From contig CM054140.1 of the NCBI GenBank assembly GCA_028751875.1, positions 30,055,517 to 30,119,516 of the forward strand: a stretch of DNA of 64,000 nt, written 5' to 3'. Position numbers and translations under genes: made by a program. The notes beneath the pieces are model-generated. The model was not told where the DNA came from, ran no database searches, and saw only the letters and a program-made list of their open reading frames with translations. The stretch comes from Rapana venosa. Its lineage: Eukaryota; Mollusca; Gastropoda; Neogastropoda; Muricidae. Each line of letters opens with the position of its first letter. The stretch's first letter is position 1. Shown here piece by piece: positions 23,094-35,200 of this stretch.

Positions 23094-23760
23094 GGGGGGG
23101 GGGGGCTATCTGACAAAGCGAACACTACAGATATCAAAGCCATGACTCTGAAGACACAGCTCCACTCAACCTCCTGTATGATCAACATGACAACTCCAGC
23201 CACCACGTCAGATCATCTGTGAAATGTCAGACACAAGAGGGTGGTACCAGGACCGGTCAAGGCAACATCCCAGGGACAGCACCAAAGAATCTCTCAACAG
23301 CTCTGAAGTTGACCCCACACAATCTGAAAAAACATGCGTCCATGTTCCCAGATCCCTCAGTGATCAAGTCAGCCACAGCACTGGAGACACGCTTTGACGC
23401 CTTCCTGGAACATCCCCTCTGACACCCCCCACCTTGTATCCTCATCCCACAGATGACCAGTGTAGTCAGCCAGAGCCATCATGTGAACCACACAGGGGGT
23501 CCAGGGGAACTGTGCTCCTGCATCACAACGTCAACACCTGCAGTGTCCACAATGACAAACACTCACAAGCAGCACCCTGTCCTGTCCTGCTGATGCCACT
23601 TCATGACCATGTCCAGAAAAACATGCAGGACCTCTTCTTCCAAGCGTCACACCCACACAGAAGTTCAGCATCACAAACCTGCATACTTCCAATACTGTCA
23701 GCCATCAAATGTTGCACTGGAACAGAATGTGAACCCACAGACAGCTAATGGCCAACTAAT
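23094..23760 (+). mobile_element. Element A, copy 3 (core only) after a G-run
   Basis: Begins after a ~14-base G run. 23120-23600 matches the A core with few differences, then an extra ~60 bases diverge from copies 1 and 2. No RT part follows. Confidence 0.72.
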
Positions 23761-24366
23761 GCCACCCACATGACAAATTAGCTGAAAACCATACTTTTGT
23801 GAAAACTGACCACAGCCATCACCAAAAAGCACCTCAGATAAGGCAAACCCTACTCCTGTCACCAAGATAATGAAACACACTCCCACAAGTCCTGAACACA
23901 TCTAGTTCACAACCAGGATAAAGCAGCCAAAACAGGAAAAGAACACACTAATACAAGTGACTCAACCTCCTTTACTCATCACTAGATATCAGGAACAGCA
24001 AGATTTTTCTATCAGCTATGACTACCAGCCTTGAACTGTGAAAAAATGGAATGTCCCGAACAATCCCCATAGAATTGATGAATTCTGCTGGTTTGATGCC
24101 ATCCTGGATGGAGATGAAATAAAACATGCATTATATATATATATATATATAGTCAATCTGCAAATACCTTATTCAAAAGAGAGGGGCAACAGAAAATGAT
24201 GAAAAAACAGACACTAGCAAAGATAAAAGGCTAGTGATAATAGCAGGAAACATTCGATATTAGCAATAAACGTGCATTAATAATAATAATAAAAATAATA
24301 ATAATAATAATGTATGGAATTTATATAGCGCTGAATCTTGTAAAGCAACAAATCAAAGCGCTCAGA
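23761..24366. other. No gene; (TA)n, (TAA)n and small dispersed motif
   Basis: (TA)n at 24132-24151, (TAA)n at about 24279-24311, then GGAATTTATATAGCGCTGAA at 24316, a motif shared with 2685, 42284 and 50035. Confidence 0.55.
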
Positions 24367-24697
24367 TTTATTTATTTTTAGGATAATTGAATAAGCACTC
24401 CTGTGCTTTTTTACATCCAATCCCCGTGTGTATGCGGTTTTTTGTAAATTTTGTCATCTGTTCCCACCGGCACACAATGGCCTACTCTTTCGAAAAGCGA
24501 AACAGGATTTAACGTGTGCGCAAGATGTTCTGCATGCGTTCGCACACGGAGCCTCGTTTATAGTCTCATCCGAAGACTGACTTTCAGTTCGATTTTTTTG
24601 GGTCAAACTGGGAAGAAAGGGCAAGGCTGGGAATCGAACCCAGAACCTCACGTTTACTTGTTGGCAGGCAAACGTCTTAACCATCCTGCCACCGTCC
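24367..24697 (-). mobile_element. SINE family F, full copy with tRNA-like head
   Basis: Reverse strand starts GGTGGCAGGATGGTTAAGAC (A-box) and has GGTTCTGGGTTCGATTCCC (B-box). The body ends at the poly-T/ATTTA side near 24367. Best copy of the family in the window. Confidence 0.85.
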
Positions 24698-24751
24698 TTC
24701 ATAAAACAGTAAAAACGGTACTGAAACAAAGGGCCGTTATTTTTTCATTCC

Positions 24752-25031
24752 TCAGCTAAAGCTCCGAGGTTCACGTGAGGTTGTGCATGTGCCTTTTTTC
24801 ACCCATCATGTTCCAACTTGGGGAATATGTGCACATTTATTTTGATCTTTTGCATGTATATTATATACACAAAGGAAATAAACACATTGGCAGGCAGCTG
24901 TTAAATTTACCTGAGAGACCGTAACAAAAATCCACTCTATTCACCACTCTGCTGCAGAGATTCAAACATATAATTTCATGGACCCATGAGATTAAGTCAA
25001 ACAGCTTTAACCACTAGGCTCTAGCATCTGT
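24752..25031 (-). mobile_element. SINE family G copy with tRNA-like head
   Basis: Reverse strand: CCTAGTGGTTAAAGC (A-box) and TGTTTGAATCTCT (B-box) at 24965-25025. The 3' part reaches GAACCTCGGAGCTTTAGCTG at 24752. Confidence 0.75.
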
Positions 25032-25730
25032 AAACTGTATGGCAAGTCAATAATTCCTGGATGTCCTTTCCTGGACTGATCAACATAGTTTGATTACAAA
25101 TAGATGCTTTTTAGTCTTTTAGATAATTTTCAATTTCAATATGACCCACTTACATGATATTGTGAACACTTTCTGTTACACACTGACCAAGTACCCTCTA
25201 TGTTCTTCAGAACATTCTGGCTTGAATAAACACCGACACCCCATCCCCCAAAAAAAGTGTGAAGAAATAGGATGGGGCAGGAAAGACTTTAATATGGTTT
25301 GTTAAGGCCTACTCCATCTTGTTTGTGAAGCAGACAAAAACTAAACACTCGAGCGATAGCAGGTGAAGTGTTCCACCGAGTTGGCTCAGATTTCCAGTTG
25401 TTCCCCCTTCCATACTTTAGAAAAGGGGAACAAACGGAAATCCTCTTCCACAGAATTCACTAATTTTTGGTGTCAAGTGAATAGGCCAATAGGAAAATAC
25501 TTGACTTTCTTTTTTACTTGAAAGACTTTCTTACTCCCCGCTTGCAGAGAAATGTACTGACCAACAACTTCCGATATTTCCTATGTTCAGCGTTTATCTA
25601 CAAGAAAAGCTACCTTCGCTCCATCCCCCTCCATACCCCATCCCCTTTAGCTGCACAGGTAACCCCAAAACTGGTCGTGGGACTATTGAACAGGCTTTAG
25701 ACTTCAGACAAGTCAGCCAGCGTACCTATC
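25032..25730. other. No gene seen
   Basis: Unique-looking sequence with no confident ORF or repeat. Confidence 0.4.
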
Positions 25731-25735
25731 TATAC

Positions 25736-26083
25736 CTATGAAATGACATCGGTGAGTTGGGCGAGTAGCCCTGTCAAGAAACCGGTCATATACTGCTGAA
25801 CTAACGGGAAGTCTCCATCAGGTTTTGACAAATGGCGGCCAATGACCTCAGCGACCGGTTCAAAACTCTGTTTTAGTCGGACAGATATTTCGTCACTTCT
25901 CAGTCTCTTTTTTCGTTTCCTTGTTATTTCATGTCGAGATTTCGTGTCGGTTCTTTCAGTCATGTTTTCGTATCTTTGAATTTCTACTAGTGTTTTTTTT
26001 TTAAATCGCAAACTCATCGATGACATAATGCAGGGCAGACTTGGGCACAACAAAATACATGATGGTGGCTTCTGCACGAGCAA
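25736..26083 (-). CDS. Intronless ORF, unrecognised 96-115 aa basic/amphipathic protein
   Basis: The longest frame has 115 codons. A more likely start is the ATG at 26026 (MSSMSLRFKKKTLVEIQRYE), giving about 96 residues. It contains a basic segment (ITRKRKKRLRSDEISVRLKQ) and a hydrophobic C-terminal helix-like end (LVQQYMTGFLTGLLAQLTDV) before TAG. It lies in a unique, CpG-containing stretch and has no similarity to the local repeats. A CCAAT box on the same strand lies about 300 bases upstream. No signal peptide is evident. I do not recognise the family. A spliced gene whose first exon this is cannot be excluded. Confidence 0.42.
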   Translation of the reverse strand: MLVQKPPSCILLCPSLPCIMSSMSLRFKKKTLVEIQRYENMTERTDTKSRHEITRKRKKRLRSDEISVRLKQSFEPVAEVIGRHLSKPDGDFPLVQQYMTGFLTGLLAQLTDVIS

Positions 26084-26199
26084 CTTGAATGAAATAAGTT
26101 AAAATAATTGTGGAGAGGCATAATATACTTACAAATATGACAGTCTTCCACCATTATTCGTCGGTTTCTTCATATGCTTTCATTTTAAGCTGTATTTTT

Positions 26200-26340
26200 G
26201 CACTCAGTTGCACGCCGCCATTCACCTTCTCTTCGCCTGTTTGCAGTAAGCACTCACGTGGCGCGAATAAAACATATTGCCCACGTGCGCTGGACTAGCC
26301 TACAACATTTACGACTGCTGTGATTGGCTGTTACACCTGT
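26200..26340 (-). promoter_or_regulatory. CpG/E-box/CCAAT-containing segment upstream of the 25736-26083 ORF
   Basis: CACGTG palindromes lie at about 26256 and 26281, a GCGCG core between them, and GATTGGCT (CCAAT on the minus strand) near 26322. The combination differs from the surrounding AT/CA-rich repeats and sits 5' of the minus-strand ORF. Confidence 0.35.
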
Positions 26341-26670
26341 GTGTATCAGCCGAAGGCGTGTGTGACACACCAACCAGCCATCACCGTTACGCATTGTCTG
26401 ATAGTCGACTTTTATAGGCGTAAGGCAATGGGCAATGTATTGTGGGCAAACTGAACCCCGCTGACCCCAAACAGCTCGCATATTCGTCTACAAAAGAAAG
26501 ATGGGTTCACCTGTTAGCAACACGAGCTTTGTGTACACCAACAGCATCACGTATAAGCATCTGTGCTTTTTTAAGCTAGGTAATGGGCAATGTTTTGGGA
26601 AATTGACCCGCTGTCCCCAACACATGGCTATCTCCAACGAATTAACTGAGAAGTGGGTTCCACTGGAAAG
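26341..26670. other. No gene seen; internal similarity
   Basis: GGCAATGGGCAATGTATTGT at 26423 and TAATGGGCAATGTTTTGGGA at 26580 share a short motif followed by CTGACCCC/CTGTCCCC. Otherwise nothing. Confidence 0.4.
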
Positions 26671-26673
26671 ATT

Positions 26674-26945
26674 TGTTTTTATTTCAAGGATAATGAATAA
26701 GCATACCTGTCTTTTTTAACACCCGGGTCTTGATGGTATGCATTTAAGTTGTACCGTTCCCACCGGCATCCAATGCTTATCCTCAGAAAAGGGAACGGTT
26801 TTAACGTATTGCGCAAGTGTTTGCCAGGATGACTTCCGGTTTTTATCTTATCCTAAGGACTGATGTAACTCCAGGAAAATTCTTTGTAACAGAATTCGAA
26901 CCGGGTCAGCAGATCACGAGCGCACAACCACCAGGCTTCCACCCG
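26674..26945 (-). mobile_element. SINE family F, diverged copy with tRNA-like head
   Basis: Reverse head GGTGGTTGTGCGCTCGTGAT and CCCGGTTCGAATTC. The body keeps GTTCCCACCGGCATCCAATG. Confidence 0.7.
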
Positions 26946-27070
26946 TCCTCTTATATTCGGCGTCTAGTTTCGTCAGGGAAGAAAGTGTCATACCAATGTG
27001 GAGCCCAACCCTCTTTATGTTTTTCCAGCTGGAGCAGTGTCAATGATCTTGGAGCATCAGACTTTTGTGG

Positions 27071-27094
27071 GTGTGGGGGGGGGGGGGGGGGGGG
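27071..27094. repeat. Poly-G run
   Basis: About 22 G with one T near its end. Confidence 0.92.
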
Positions 27095-27379
27095 TGGACG
27101 AATCCGAAAACACGAACTCTCCTGAAAAAAAAGCCGTTTATATGTTCTTGATCCATTTCAGCCGTGTGAGCATTTAGAGTGCGAAAGGATCCCTTTTTAT
27201 CACTAGAAACCATACAGCAGCTGCTGTTTATCAGCTTGTGAAAAAAGAACCAGCAGGCCCACCAGCCACCGCATTCTTTCTCATAGACAGAGAGCATATT
27301 ATGAATAAGTATGAACGCCTTTTCCAAAACATGTAAGCTTTTCACGTCAAGTTGTGTTGTGAGTGTCAATTTTGTTTTC

Positions 27380-27403
27380 GGGGGGAGGGGGGGGGGGGGG
27401 GGG
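27380..27403. repeat. Poly-G run with one A
   Basis: GGGGGGAGGGGGGGGGGGGG-type tract. Confidence 0.9.
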
Positions 27404-27424
27404 TTGTTGGTGTGTTTTTTTTTC

Positions 27425-27530
27425 TTCAGCTAGAGCTCCGAGGTTCACCAATGGTGAGATTTTGCGTATGTGACCGTTTTTCCATCACCATTAGCTTTAG
27501 GTAGCCACACTCCGACTTCGGGAATGGTGT
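27425..27530 (-). mobile_element. SINE family G terminal fragment
   Basis: AGAGCTCCGAGGTTCACCAA..GATTTTGCGTATG..CCGACTTCGGGAATG, the G 3' end. Duplicated at 27845-27955. Confidence 0.68.
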
Positions 27531-27533
27531 CTA

Positions 27534-27806
27534 AACACGACACTTTGTGCAAGCGTTTTTAACATTTTTGTCATCCGTTCCTATCGGCACGAAATGGCCT
27601 ACTTTTCCTAAAGGTGGAACGGGTTTTTAACGTGTGCGCAAATATTGTGCGTGCATTCACACACAGGGCCTCGGTTTATAGTCTCATCCGAAGGACTTTG
27701 ACGTTCAGCTTGATTTTCTCGTCGAAATAGGAAGAAAGGGCAAGGCTGGGATCGAACCCAGAAACTTACGATTTAGCCAGGTGAACTTCTTAACCGCCCC
27801 GCCACC
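27534..27806 (-). mobile_element. SINE family F copy with tRNA-like head
   Basis: Reverse head GGTGGCGGGGCGGTTAAGAA and TTTCTGGGTTCGATCCC. The body keeps GGCCTCGGTTTATAGTCTCA. Flanked on both sides by G-type ends, suggesting insertion into G or a composite. Confidence 0.78.
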
Positions 27807-27844
27807 TTCCTTCTTTCGTGCGGCAGTATTTCTGTTGTTGTTCC

Positions 27845-27955
27845 TCAGGTAGAGCTCCAAGGTTCACCAATGGTGAGATTTTTGTGTATGCAGCCGTTTT
27901 TCTCTTTTTTTTCCAAACATTAATTTTAGTAGTCGCATTCCGACTTCGGGGATGT
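27845..27955 (-). mobile_element. SINE family G terminal fragment, second
   Basis: Near repeat of 27425-27530 (AGAGCTCCAAGGTTCACCAA). Confidence 0.68.
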
Positions 27956-27959
27956 GCGG

Positions 27960-28850
27960 CAGTATAAACATAGCCGTTGTCTTTTGGACATCGTTGATAT
28001 CGAGATGATAGTCATGCTGGCTCCAGAGATGGGGAGTGGGAGTGAGGGTGCTTTTTGCTCTTTGGGATTGGAAGATGATGCTTTATTGAACAGTCCCATA
28101 ATTTGTTTTCAGAGCCTCTGGTCTCTGTGGGGTGAGATCCTGATGAACATGTGTTGCTGCAATATCCTTCTAAAAAAACTCTTCTCTTTTTTTTTAATTC
28201 CCTATAGATTTGTGTAGACCATTATACAAGGCTTTCATGCAACCTCTATGTTTAACGTGAAATTGATGGAACTTCAACTATTTGTTTTCAGTACTGTGTT
28301 ATACGTGGAAGTAAAAGAAATCTTTGTACTTCCATGAATCGGATGAAGTGTTACCATCAGGGTTTGGGTTTTTTTCATTGTTTCCCATAAATCTACCTTC
28401 CTCCCTCCCTCTCTCTCATGATTTTCAGTGTCATTTTTCTGGTTTGTGCAGTATTTCTGAGGCATAGGCCTACACATCAAGCACGTATCCCCCTCCCCCC
28501 CCCCCCCCCCACACACACACAAATTCGTGTGCACACATACACATCTTTATTAGAACCATAAACAAAGCATGCAAATACAAAGGTATATTCTGTTTTACCC
28601 TATTTTCGCATATTCGGATTTCACAGCCCTTTCTGTACAAATTACTGGAGTTTTTGCTTATTTGTTTGTTAGTTTGCTTTCATTATAGCGAAAAAGTCAT
28701 GTTTTAAACACACACTCACACACACACACACACACACACATGACCAACGTACCTTCACTGAAACAAGGGGCTGCTTGGTGTAAGAGAGCAACTGCTAGAC
28801 AGAAGACGAAGTCCTCGTGTTGCTGCTGATCTGGAGCTGAATTTCCTACA
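27960..28850. other. No gene seen; C-run and CA tract
   Basis: Poly-C at about 28494-28511 followed by a short (CA)n, and another (CA)n at 28712-28741. No repeat family otherwise. Confidence 0.5.
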
Positions 28851-28977
28851 TTCCTACTTCATTCCCATACCAGACTGTCCACTGCACTGTGAGGTTCTGC
28901 AGCATCTTCTTTGTTTGGCTTTCAAACACTGCCTCCCGCTGATGCCAAACCTAATCCAGGCAGACTGGGGGAGGAGG

Positions 28978-29222
28978 TGGGGGGGGGGGGGGGGGGGGGA
29001 GGTTGTTGATAACGTTTTACTTCTTCTCTCTTTATTTGTTCTGTCTCTCTTATTTCTCCTTAAATAGAGAAAAATCTTCTCTTTTCTCTCCTTAAGTAGG
29101 GAAATGTGACAGGGAGACAAAGAAAAAGGGAGAAAGGGTGAGAGAGAGAGAGGGAGAGAGAGGAGAGAAGCGAGAGAGAGACAGATTGAGAGAGAGGAGA
29201 GAGAGAGAGAGAGAGAGAGTGA
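28978..29222. repeat. Poly-G run and GA-rich low-complexity tract
   Basis: About 22 G with one early T-free stretch at 28978-29000, and (GA)n/GAGAGAGG sequence at 29135-29222. Confidence 0.85.
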
Positions 29223-29710
29223 GTCAATCAATCAACCAGTCAATCAATCCATCGTCAAATTTGATTGCCATTAAGCTCTAGGCCTACATGCCATACAGCA
29301 AGCGCCGCAATTACAATTATTGAGTGGCATTGTCGATCATTGACATGGATACCACAACAACGGCAACGCCTTATTTATTATTTTTATAAATAAAATTATG
29401 TAACGGTATTGTAAAAGAGCAAACTGTGGCTGAAACTGTGCTCTGTAGCAGCTAAGCTATCCTGGTCACATTCAGCCAAGGTAGACAGATCATGTTGCGA
29501 GACGTGCAACTGTCGCAAAGTACGTGCTCCTGTTCCTGCGTATTTCGTATTACAGATCTGCTTTCGCTTCAGCAAGCTGGTGAGCCTGACACATTATTCA
29601 GCTAATAATTATGTTCTTTTCTTTCTGTGTTACAAGCCAGTACACAAGTTCTTCCTACTGCGTGTCACAGGAACATTCCAGCACAATATCGTGTGACTGA
29701 TTCACACTGA

Positions 29711-29860
29711 GGAAGACCAAAAGCAACGTGGAGGAGAACTGTAGAAAGTGAGATGAAGGCCATGCAGCACTCTTGGAGATCAGTGACTAGGTTGGCCCAG
29801 GATAGGCAGGAGTGGAAGCGCTTTGTTGCTGCCCTACACACCACTGGGTGTAATGGCTAA
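29711..29860 (+). mobile_element. LINE ORF2 C-terminal end, uninterrupted 49 codons
   Basis: An open frame reads GRPKATWRRTVESEMKAMQH then SWRSVTRLAQDRQEWKRFVA and ALHTTGCNG before TAA at 29858. This is the standard C-terminus of a LINE type common in molluscs, followed by (GAT)n. Only this end is preserved. Confidence 0.85.
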
Positions 29861-30039
29861 TGATGATGATGATTCACACTGAAGAAGTTCAGCATCCTCT
29901 GATCTGTGCAGTACGACTTTTTTGTTAACAGTTTGTTTCTTTTATTCTGCAAAGGTTCTGCATATAACGCTGTGTCAACGTTGCCAAATAGTTTTTCACT
30001 GTGCTGGCCTCAAAGCCGGTGAACATACTGTGTATTTGA

Positions 30040-30252
30040 AGGGGGGGGGGGGGGGACAGACAGACAAAGAGGAGGAGAAGGGGGGGAAAGAGATGGGGAA
30101 ATGAGTACAGAAAGAAATATGAAATTCAAACAGTATTGTTTAATAAAATCTACATAAATGTTATACGGGAAAGAAAGAGAAGTTTCAGATGGGTCATGAA
30201 GCAGCAGATAATTATTTCATCATGATCTCGCTCCCCCCCCCCCCCCCCCCCT
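30040..30252. repeat. G-run (30042-30055) and C-run (30233-30251)
   Basis: Two homopolymer runs of opposite base ~190 bp apart, with nothing coding between them. Confidence 0.85.
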
Positions 30253-30449
30253 TCACTCTCTCTCCTTGGGTAGGGAATAGGAGATAAGCAGACAGAGAGA
30301 GGAGAGAAAGGGGATTTTTCCTAACAGGGCAGCTGTGTCTGTTTCTATGTGTTCCAAATAAAGGCTTTTGACAGGGCTCTTCACTCGTTATTTTCATACC
30401 CCCGAAGGGGTGTGAATTCTAGACTTTGACAGCAGAACTGGAAGAGAAA

Positions 30450-30830
30450 AATCAAGCCTTTCAAATAAAGACCTTGAGAAGGCTTCTCCATTTTTTTTCC
30501 AGCAGGATGATGGGTCAGCGTGGCAAGAGGTGATCATAAAAGCCGGGCCACAGGAACCCCATCTGGCTGTTGTAAAGAGGAAGAAGCCTGCATGGTTTGG
30601 CCTCATCATATATCACAGCTATCTTGTCAAGACTCTTGTGCAGAGGGCAGTTGAGAGGAAGACGCAGGGGAAGAAGAGCTGGAAATAGAGTAAGAAAGAA
30701 TGGACATAACTTGACATGGCAATACTAAAAACTGAAAGACAGACCAGCCAGGAAAATATGGTCAACCAGCACAGCCATTGTGTCCCACTAATAACCATCT
30801 GGGGCAAGGGACTGATGATGATGGTGACGA
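30450..30830 (+). mobile_element. LINE ORF2 C-terminal relic (second type)
   Basis: Decayed reading VVKRKKPAWFGLI, LVKTLVQRAVERKTQGKKSW and KKEWT.LD resembles the RKLRWFGH..GKRRRGRQKK..W motif near the C-terminus of LINE ORF2, followed by (GATGAC)n. Confidence 0.68.
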
Positions 30831-31341
30831 CGATGACGATTGATGATCAGCAAAAGAGGAAGAGATACTTGTTGCAACACCAGCAGGTTTCTTTTGGTGT
30901 TCAGTCTTTGGCATTCTTGTGCAGTCTCCTGAAAAGTGTAGTCTCTCTGTTTGGACTGAAGAAATAGACTCAACATTCTGTGAGGAAAACTGTCTGACAA
31001 ATTATTAATCTCTGGCATTACAGTTCCAGCAGCATGACAGCTCTAATGTTGCCATTGTCAAAGGTAACTGACTAGTACATAGTGGCCTCTGACAATGGCC
31101 TACTCTAGATTTGGGTAGTGTAAAGCCTGTCCAGCATTCTGTGCAAAGTTTCTGAAATGCATTAGTCTATACTCATGTCAGATTTTGGTGGGGTAAAATC
31201 TGTCCAGCATTTGAAGTGTCAAGGATTTCAGTGCTGCTGTTGTATGGGTTTCTTTGGATAAGATTTCAGGGATGCTAAAATGACAGTTTGGTATCTGTTA
31301 ACCATTGGTTATAGTCTTTGGGCACTTCTTAGTTCTGGGTT

Positions 31342-31880
31342 GATGGATGCTATAGCCGAGTGGTTAAGACTGGTCAGCTTCAATTCCATGGGTCCATGAA
31401 GTCATGGGTTTGAATCTGGGTTCAATTAAGGGTGGATATTTTTATAATTTCCCAGGTCATCTTCAAATCCAGACCTACTAATGCCTTAATTCCCTTTGTG
31501 TATATACACATGCAGAAGATCAAACGCGCATGTTAAACATCCTGTAGTTCAGTTGCACTCATGATCTGACAACCCAGGATTGAGCACTATGGAGGCACCA
31601 GTTTCAGGAGATGTTACCCTGGAGTAAGCATCATTTCTGATTCTACTCCCCCAGATGTAGTTTGGATGAGACTATAAACCAAGGCCACATGTGAAAATGC
31701 AAGGAGAACATCTTGCACACATATTCCAAACCCACTCTACCTTTCATAAGCGTAGGCCATTTCATGGTGGTAGGAACAGAAGACCAACAACAACAACAAA
31801 AATGCATGCACACAGGTGTGGTGTTTAGACACCATCCCCAAAGTCAGAATGTGGCTACCTTCATGGTGTGTAAAAACAGT
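31342..31880 (+). mobile_element. SINE G copy with a SINE F-like copy nested in it
   Basis: tRNA-like head at 31344 (TATAGCCGAGTGGTTAAGAC; B-box GGGTTTGAATCTG). The G body runs to about 31552. Then CATGATCTGACAACCCAGGATTG begins a second element carrying GAGACTATAAACCAAGGCC. The G end (AGAATGTGGCTACCTTCATG) follows at about 31840. Confidence 0.72.
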
Positions 31881-31907
31881 GTGTGTGTGTGTGTGTGTGT
31901 GTGGTGT

Positions 31908-31949
<42 letters not shown>

Positions 31950-32170
31950 GTGGGGTGAATGTGTGTGTTTAGTTGTTTCGTGTTGTGTGTGTATGTGTGT
32001 CTGTTCAGGTGTGTAGTGTTGCGTGTGTAGTGTGATTGATGTCTGATGTCTTTGATGTGTGTGTGTTTTTGATGCTTGTGTAGTTTTGTTTGGTGTGTGT
32101 GTGGTGTGTGACTTCTGTAGATGCTGATGTGTATGTGTCTGTGTCTGTGTTTGTGGTGTTGTGTTGTGCC
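31880..32170. repeat. (GT)n array
   Basis: A pure (GT) stretch then a degenerate TGTGT/GATGT continuation. Confidence 0.95.
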
Positions 32171-32284
32171 CAAAAGTATAAGAATTCTGAACTGTTTAAT
32201 ATGTTTACCTTTTACAAATATACCTAACATATAGTATCGTAATTCAAGGAGGAAATAGCGTTTGTCAAGTTCACATCCATACAT

Positions 32285-35200
32285 GCATCCTTAGCAAGTC
32301 AATGTATGTTATTTTAATAATAGGCATGTATATTTATGTAAGTGTCGTTTGTTTAAGAACTCTCTAACAGCATAAAATTAACCATAATCATCAATACTAG
32401 AATACTACTGATATGGTTTGAAGAATTTATGATTCGAAATCATTTAACAGATTCTTTATTTTGCTGATGCACTACCTGCTTTACAATATGACAGATAATA
32501 TCGACTGAAGTGGCTGCCATCCTAGTAAGTTAGGACAAGACGTGTGGTATGTATGTAAATGCAGGGGACTTTTGTATAAGAAATAAAGTGTGTAATACTA
32601 CTTCAAAAAATGCAATCAAAGTGTCTGTGTGTGTGTGTGTGAGTGCATGCATGTGTATATGTTAAAGATCAATGTCAAGCATGCATTCAGGCCCTCAAAT
32701 GTGCACGATGTTATGCAGGTAGTGAAACGTCTGCCCAAACAGATTTCATAACAAACCGTGGTATATCATTTACTGAATATACTGTATGCAAAGGCGCCTT
32801 CTTGGGGGACTGAAAGCAAACACTAGGGGGGGAAAAAAGAAGACAAAAGAATCTATTCTATCCCTGAAAATACAACAGACAATGACTGACACATTGGAAT
32901 TACTATCATTAAGAGCTGTGACTGACAAGGCAAACTAGCCAAAAGTAAGCATCTGAAAGTATGGATTTCTCTGAGATGGTGTGTATGTAAATTTGTGCCC
33001 CTTCATATTTCCAAGTTACATTGTTTAATCATAATTTATTTGTCAAACAGGTATTTCTACAGGTGTAAGTGTTACTGTCATTAATTGTGTTGTAATTTGC
33101 AAAACAACCATCAAGTAATCTTCGTCTTTATATTCAGCTGACAGGCAATACATTCAACTTTACAACATATACACTTCGTGTGTTATTTATACAGGTACAT
33201 ACATATAAGGCAGACACAGAAGCTGCAACGATACCAGCTTAATGCCTATGCATTTGGCGCAACCTGAGCATATTTTATCGTAAGTATCCACGCACCATGG
33301 TTATAATATACTCCAGTATTTACATATCACAGACTACTCAGGGGTGTCAATACAAACATGTAATAAATAATATAAAATCCATCAGATGGGACTAAGATGA
33401 TAAGATCAAACTAAACAAGCCAAAGACTGGGAAACATCTTGGCCCAGCTCATCCTCACTACACTTCACTACTGTCACGTAGATGATCTGCATATGTGACA
33501 GACAAAGAGGTAGTAACATAGAAAAAGCTATCAAGTTTATTCAGGGAACACTTTCTCAGACAAAAAGAAACAGGTGTATGTAAATCAATGGCCAACATTT
33601 TCCGAAGAGTTTTACACACTGCCAGGTCTTTTAGTTTGTACAGTTTGTAATTTATACATTTTGTAATGTACTCTCCCCAAATCTGACAAGTCTACATTCA
33701 AACTCAAACGATAACTGAAATCAAATAGAAATAAAACCTTTCTTCAGGGTTGTTCTCAAAAGAAGCAGTATTGTAAAAACAGAGGGGCAACAGTTTTTAT
33801 TGGATACAGAAAGAGGAGTAAGATATTCTTTTATTTTAAAAAAGTTCTTTCAAACAAAAACTGTTAAGATTTTCTTCTCTTAAAAATTCTTGCTTAAAAA
33901 AAACGTTAAGAGATTCTTGTTTTTAAATGTGTTTATATCTTAAGAAAAGAATAAAATAATGACACAACAATGAACTTGAACAAATAACAATGTCTCCCAG
34001 TGACTGGCCTGTATTAAACACCATCTGACAAATCTACTACAAATGAAACATAAAGTGTTCACAACCACATAACACATTGTACAGAAACAAAACTGTAATT
34101 TTTATATCTATAGAAACCAAAAGTCAATGGCCTACATTTCCAAGCTGATATGTCTTCTAATTTGTACATTTAGTAATTTACACTTTCAAAGTCTGACTAG
34201 ACTATAATCAAACTCTTACAACTGAAAAGAAATAAAAACCAAAACCAAACAAAAAAGACACAAAGACTTTGACAACTCAAAAATAACCCCAAAGAGGATA
34301 ATTAGATAACATAAAAAAATAGACACAAAAATGTGAGAGAGGTTACAAGATTATGTTACACTTGGTTAAAGGAATATGTTACACTTTAACAGGTGCTTTC
34401 AATGGATTGGCATTCTATGTATGAATGAACAAGAAGTGTTATCATTTATAAAGCCCATAAAAAACCCACACCAATAGTCATGGATGCAGCACAGGAGGGA
34501 ATAAAGCTTAAAAAGGTGGTGGGATGGGGTTGGTGAGTCTATGATGAAGGTTACAACAGTTCAGCTCAGACTGATGCATGGTTCTTTAGGCAGTTCATTT
34601 TGATTTCACAATGTTATAGCCCATGAATGACTAAATCCTTTTTTCACCTGGTTTTAATTTTTGCTAGCTTTTTTTTCCTGTAAGAATCAGCGCATGTATC
34701 TCAAAACAGCAATCACAAACAGTAAGGCACAAAATGAGATTCCACAATCAGATGAAGGATCGGAATTAATTGTGAGTGTTTAAAGTTATCCACATACAAA
34801 TTTTCAAGTGGACTTTTTACATAGTCATTCACCATCTATTGTAGCAAACAAACATTTAGTTTCTTCAAACAATTTTAACCGAGGCAAGGATTTTGCAGAA
34901 AATGGATTCCGCACAACTTCTAAATTAAAAACCAAAAACACAGAATACGCCAACCACAAAGGACTTGTAAAAATGCATGACCCTATGTATGTACAACAAA
35001 CATGACTTTCAACTGAAGAGACTGTCAGCAAAGGACTGACAAATTGGCAGAATGCTGTCACAATTTTAACCGGTCACTTCAAATGCACAGCCAAAGCTTT
35101 GAAACAAAACCACATTTCGAAATGCAAAATTCCTCCAACCCAATACAAAATGAAAAATCTGTTTCACTGTACGAGCTGTTTTGAAAGGAAATTCTGACTG

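Noticed and set aside
34825..35061. 78-codon minus-strand ORF downstream of AHI1
   Set aside because: No domain, no acceptor with matching phase, and the AHI1 frame already ends at 36154. Probably 3' UTR.
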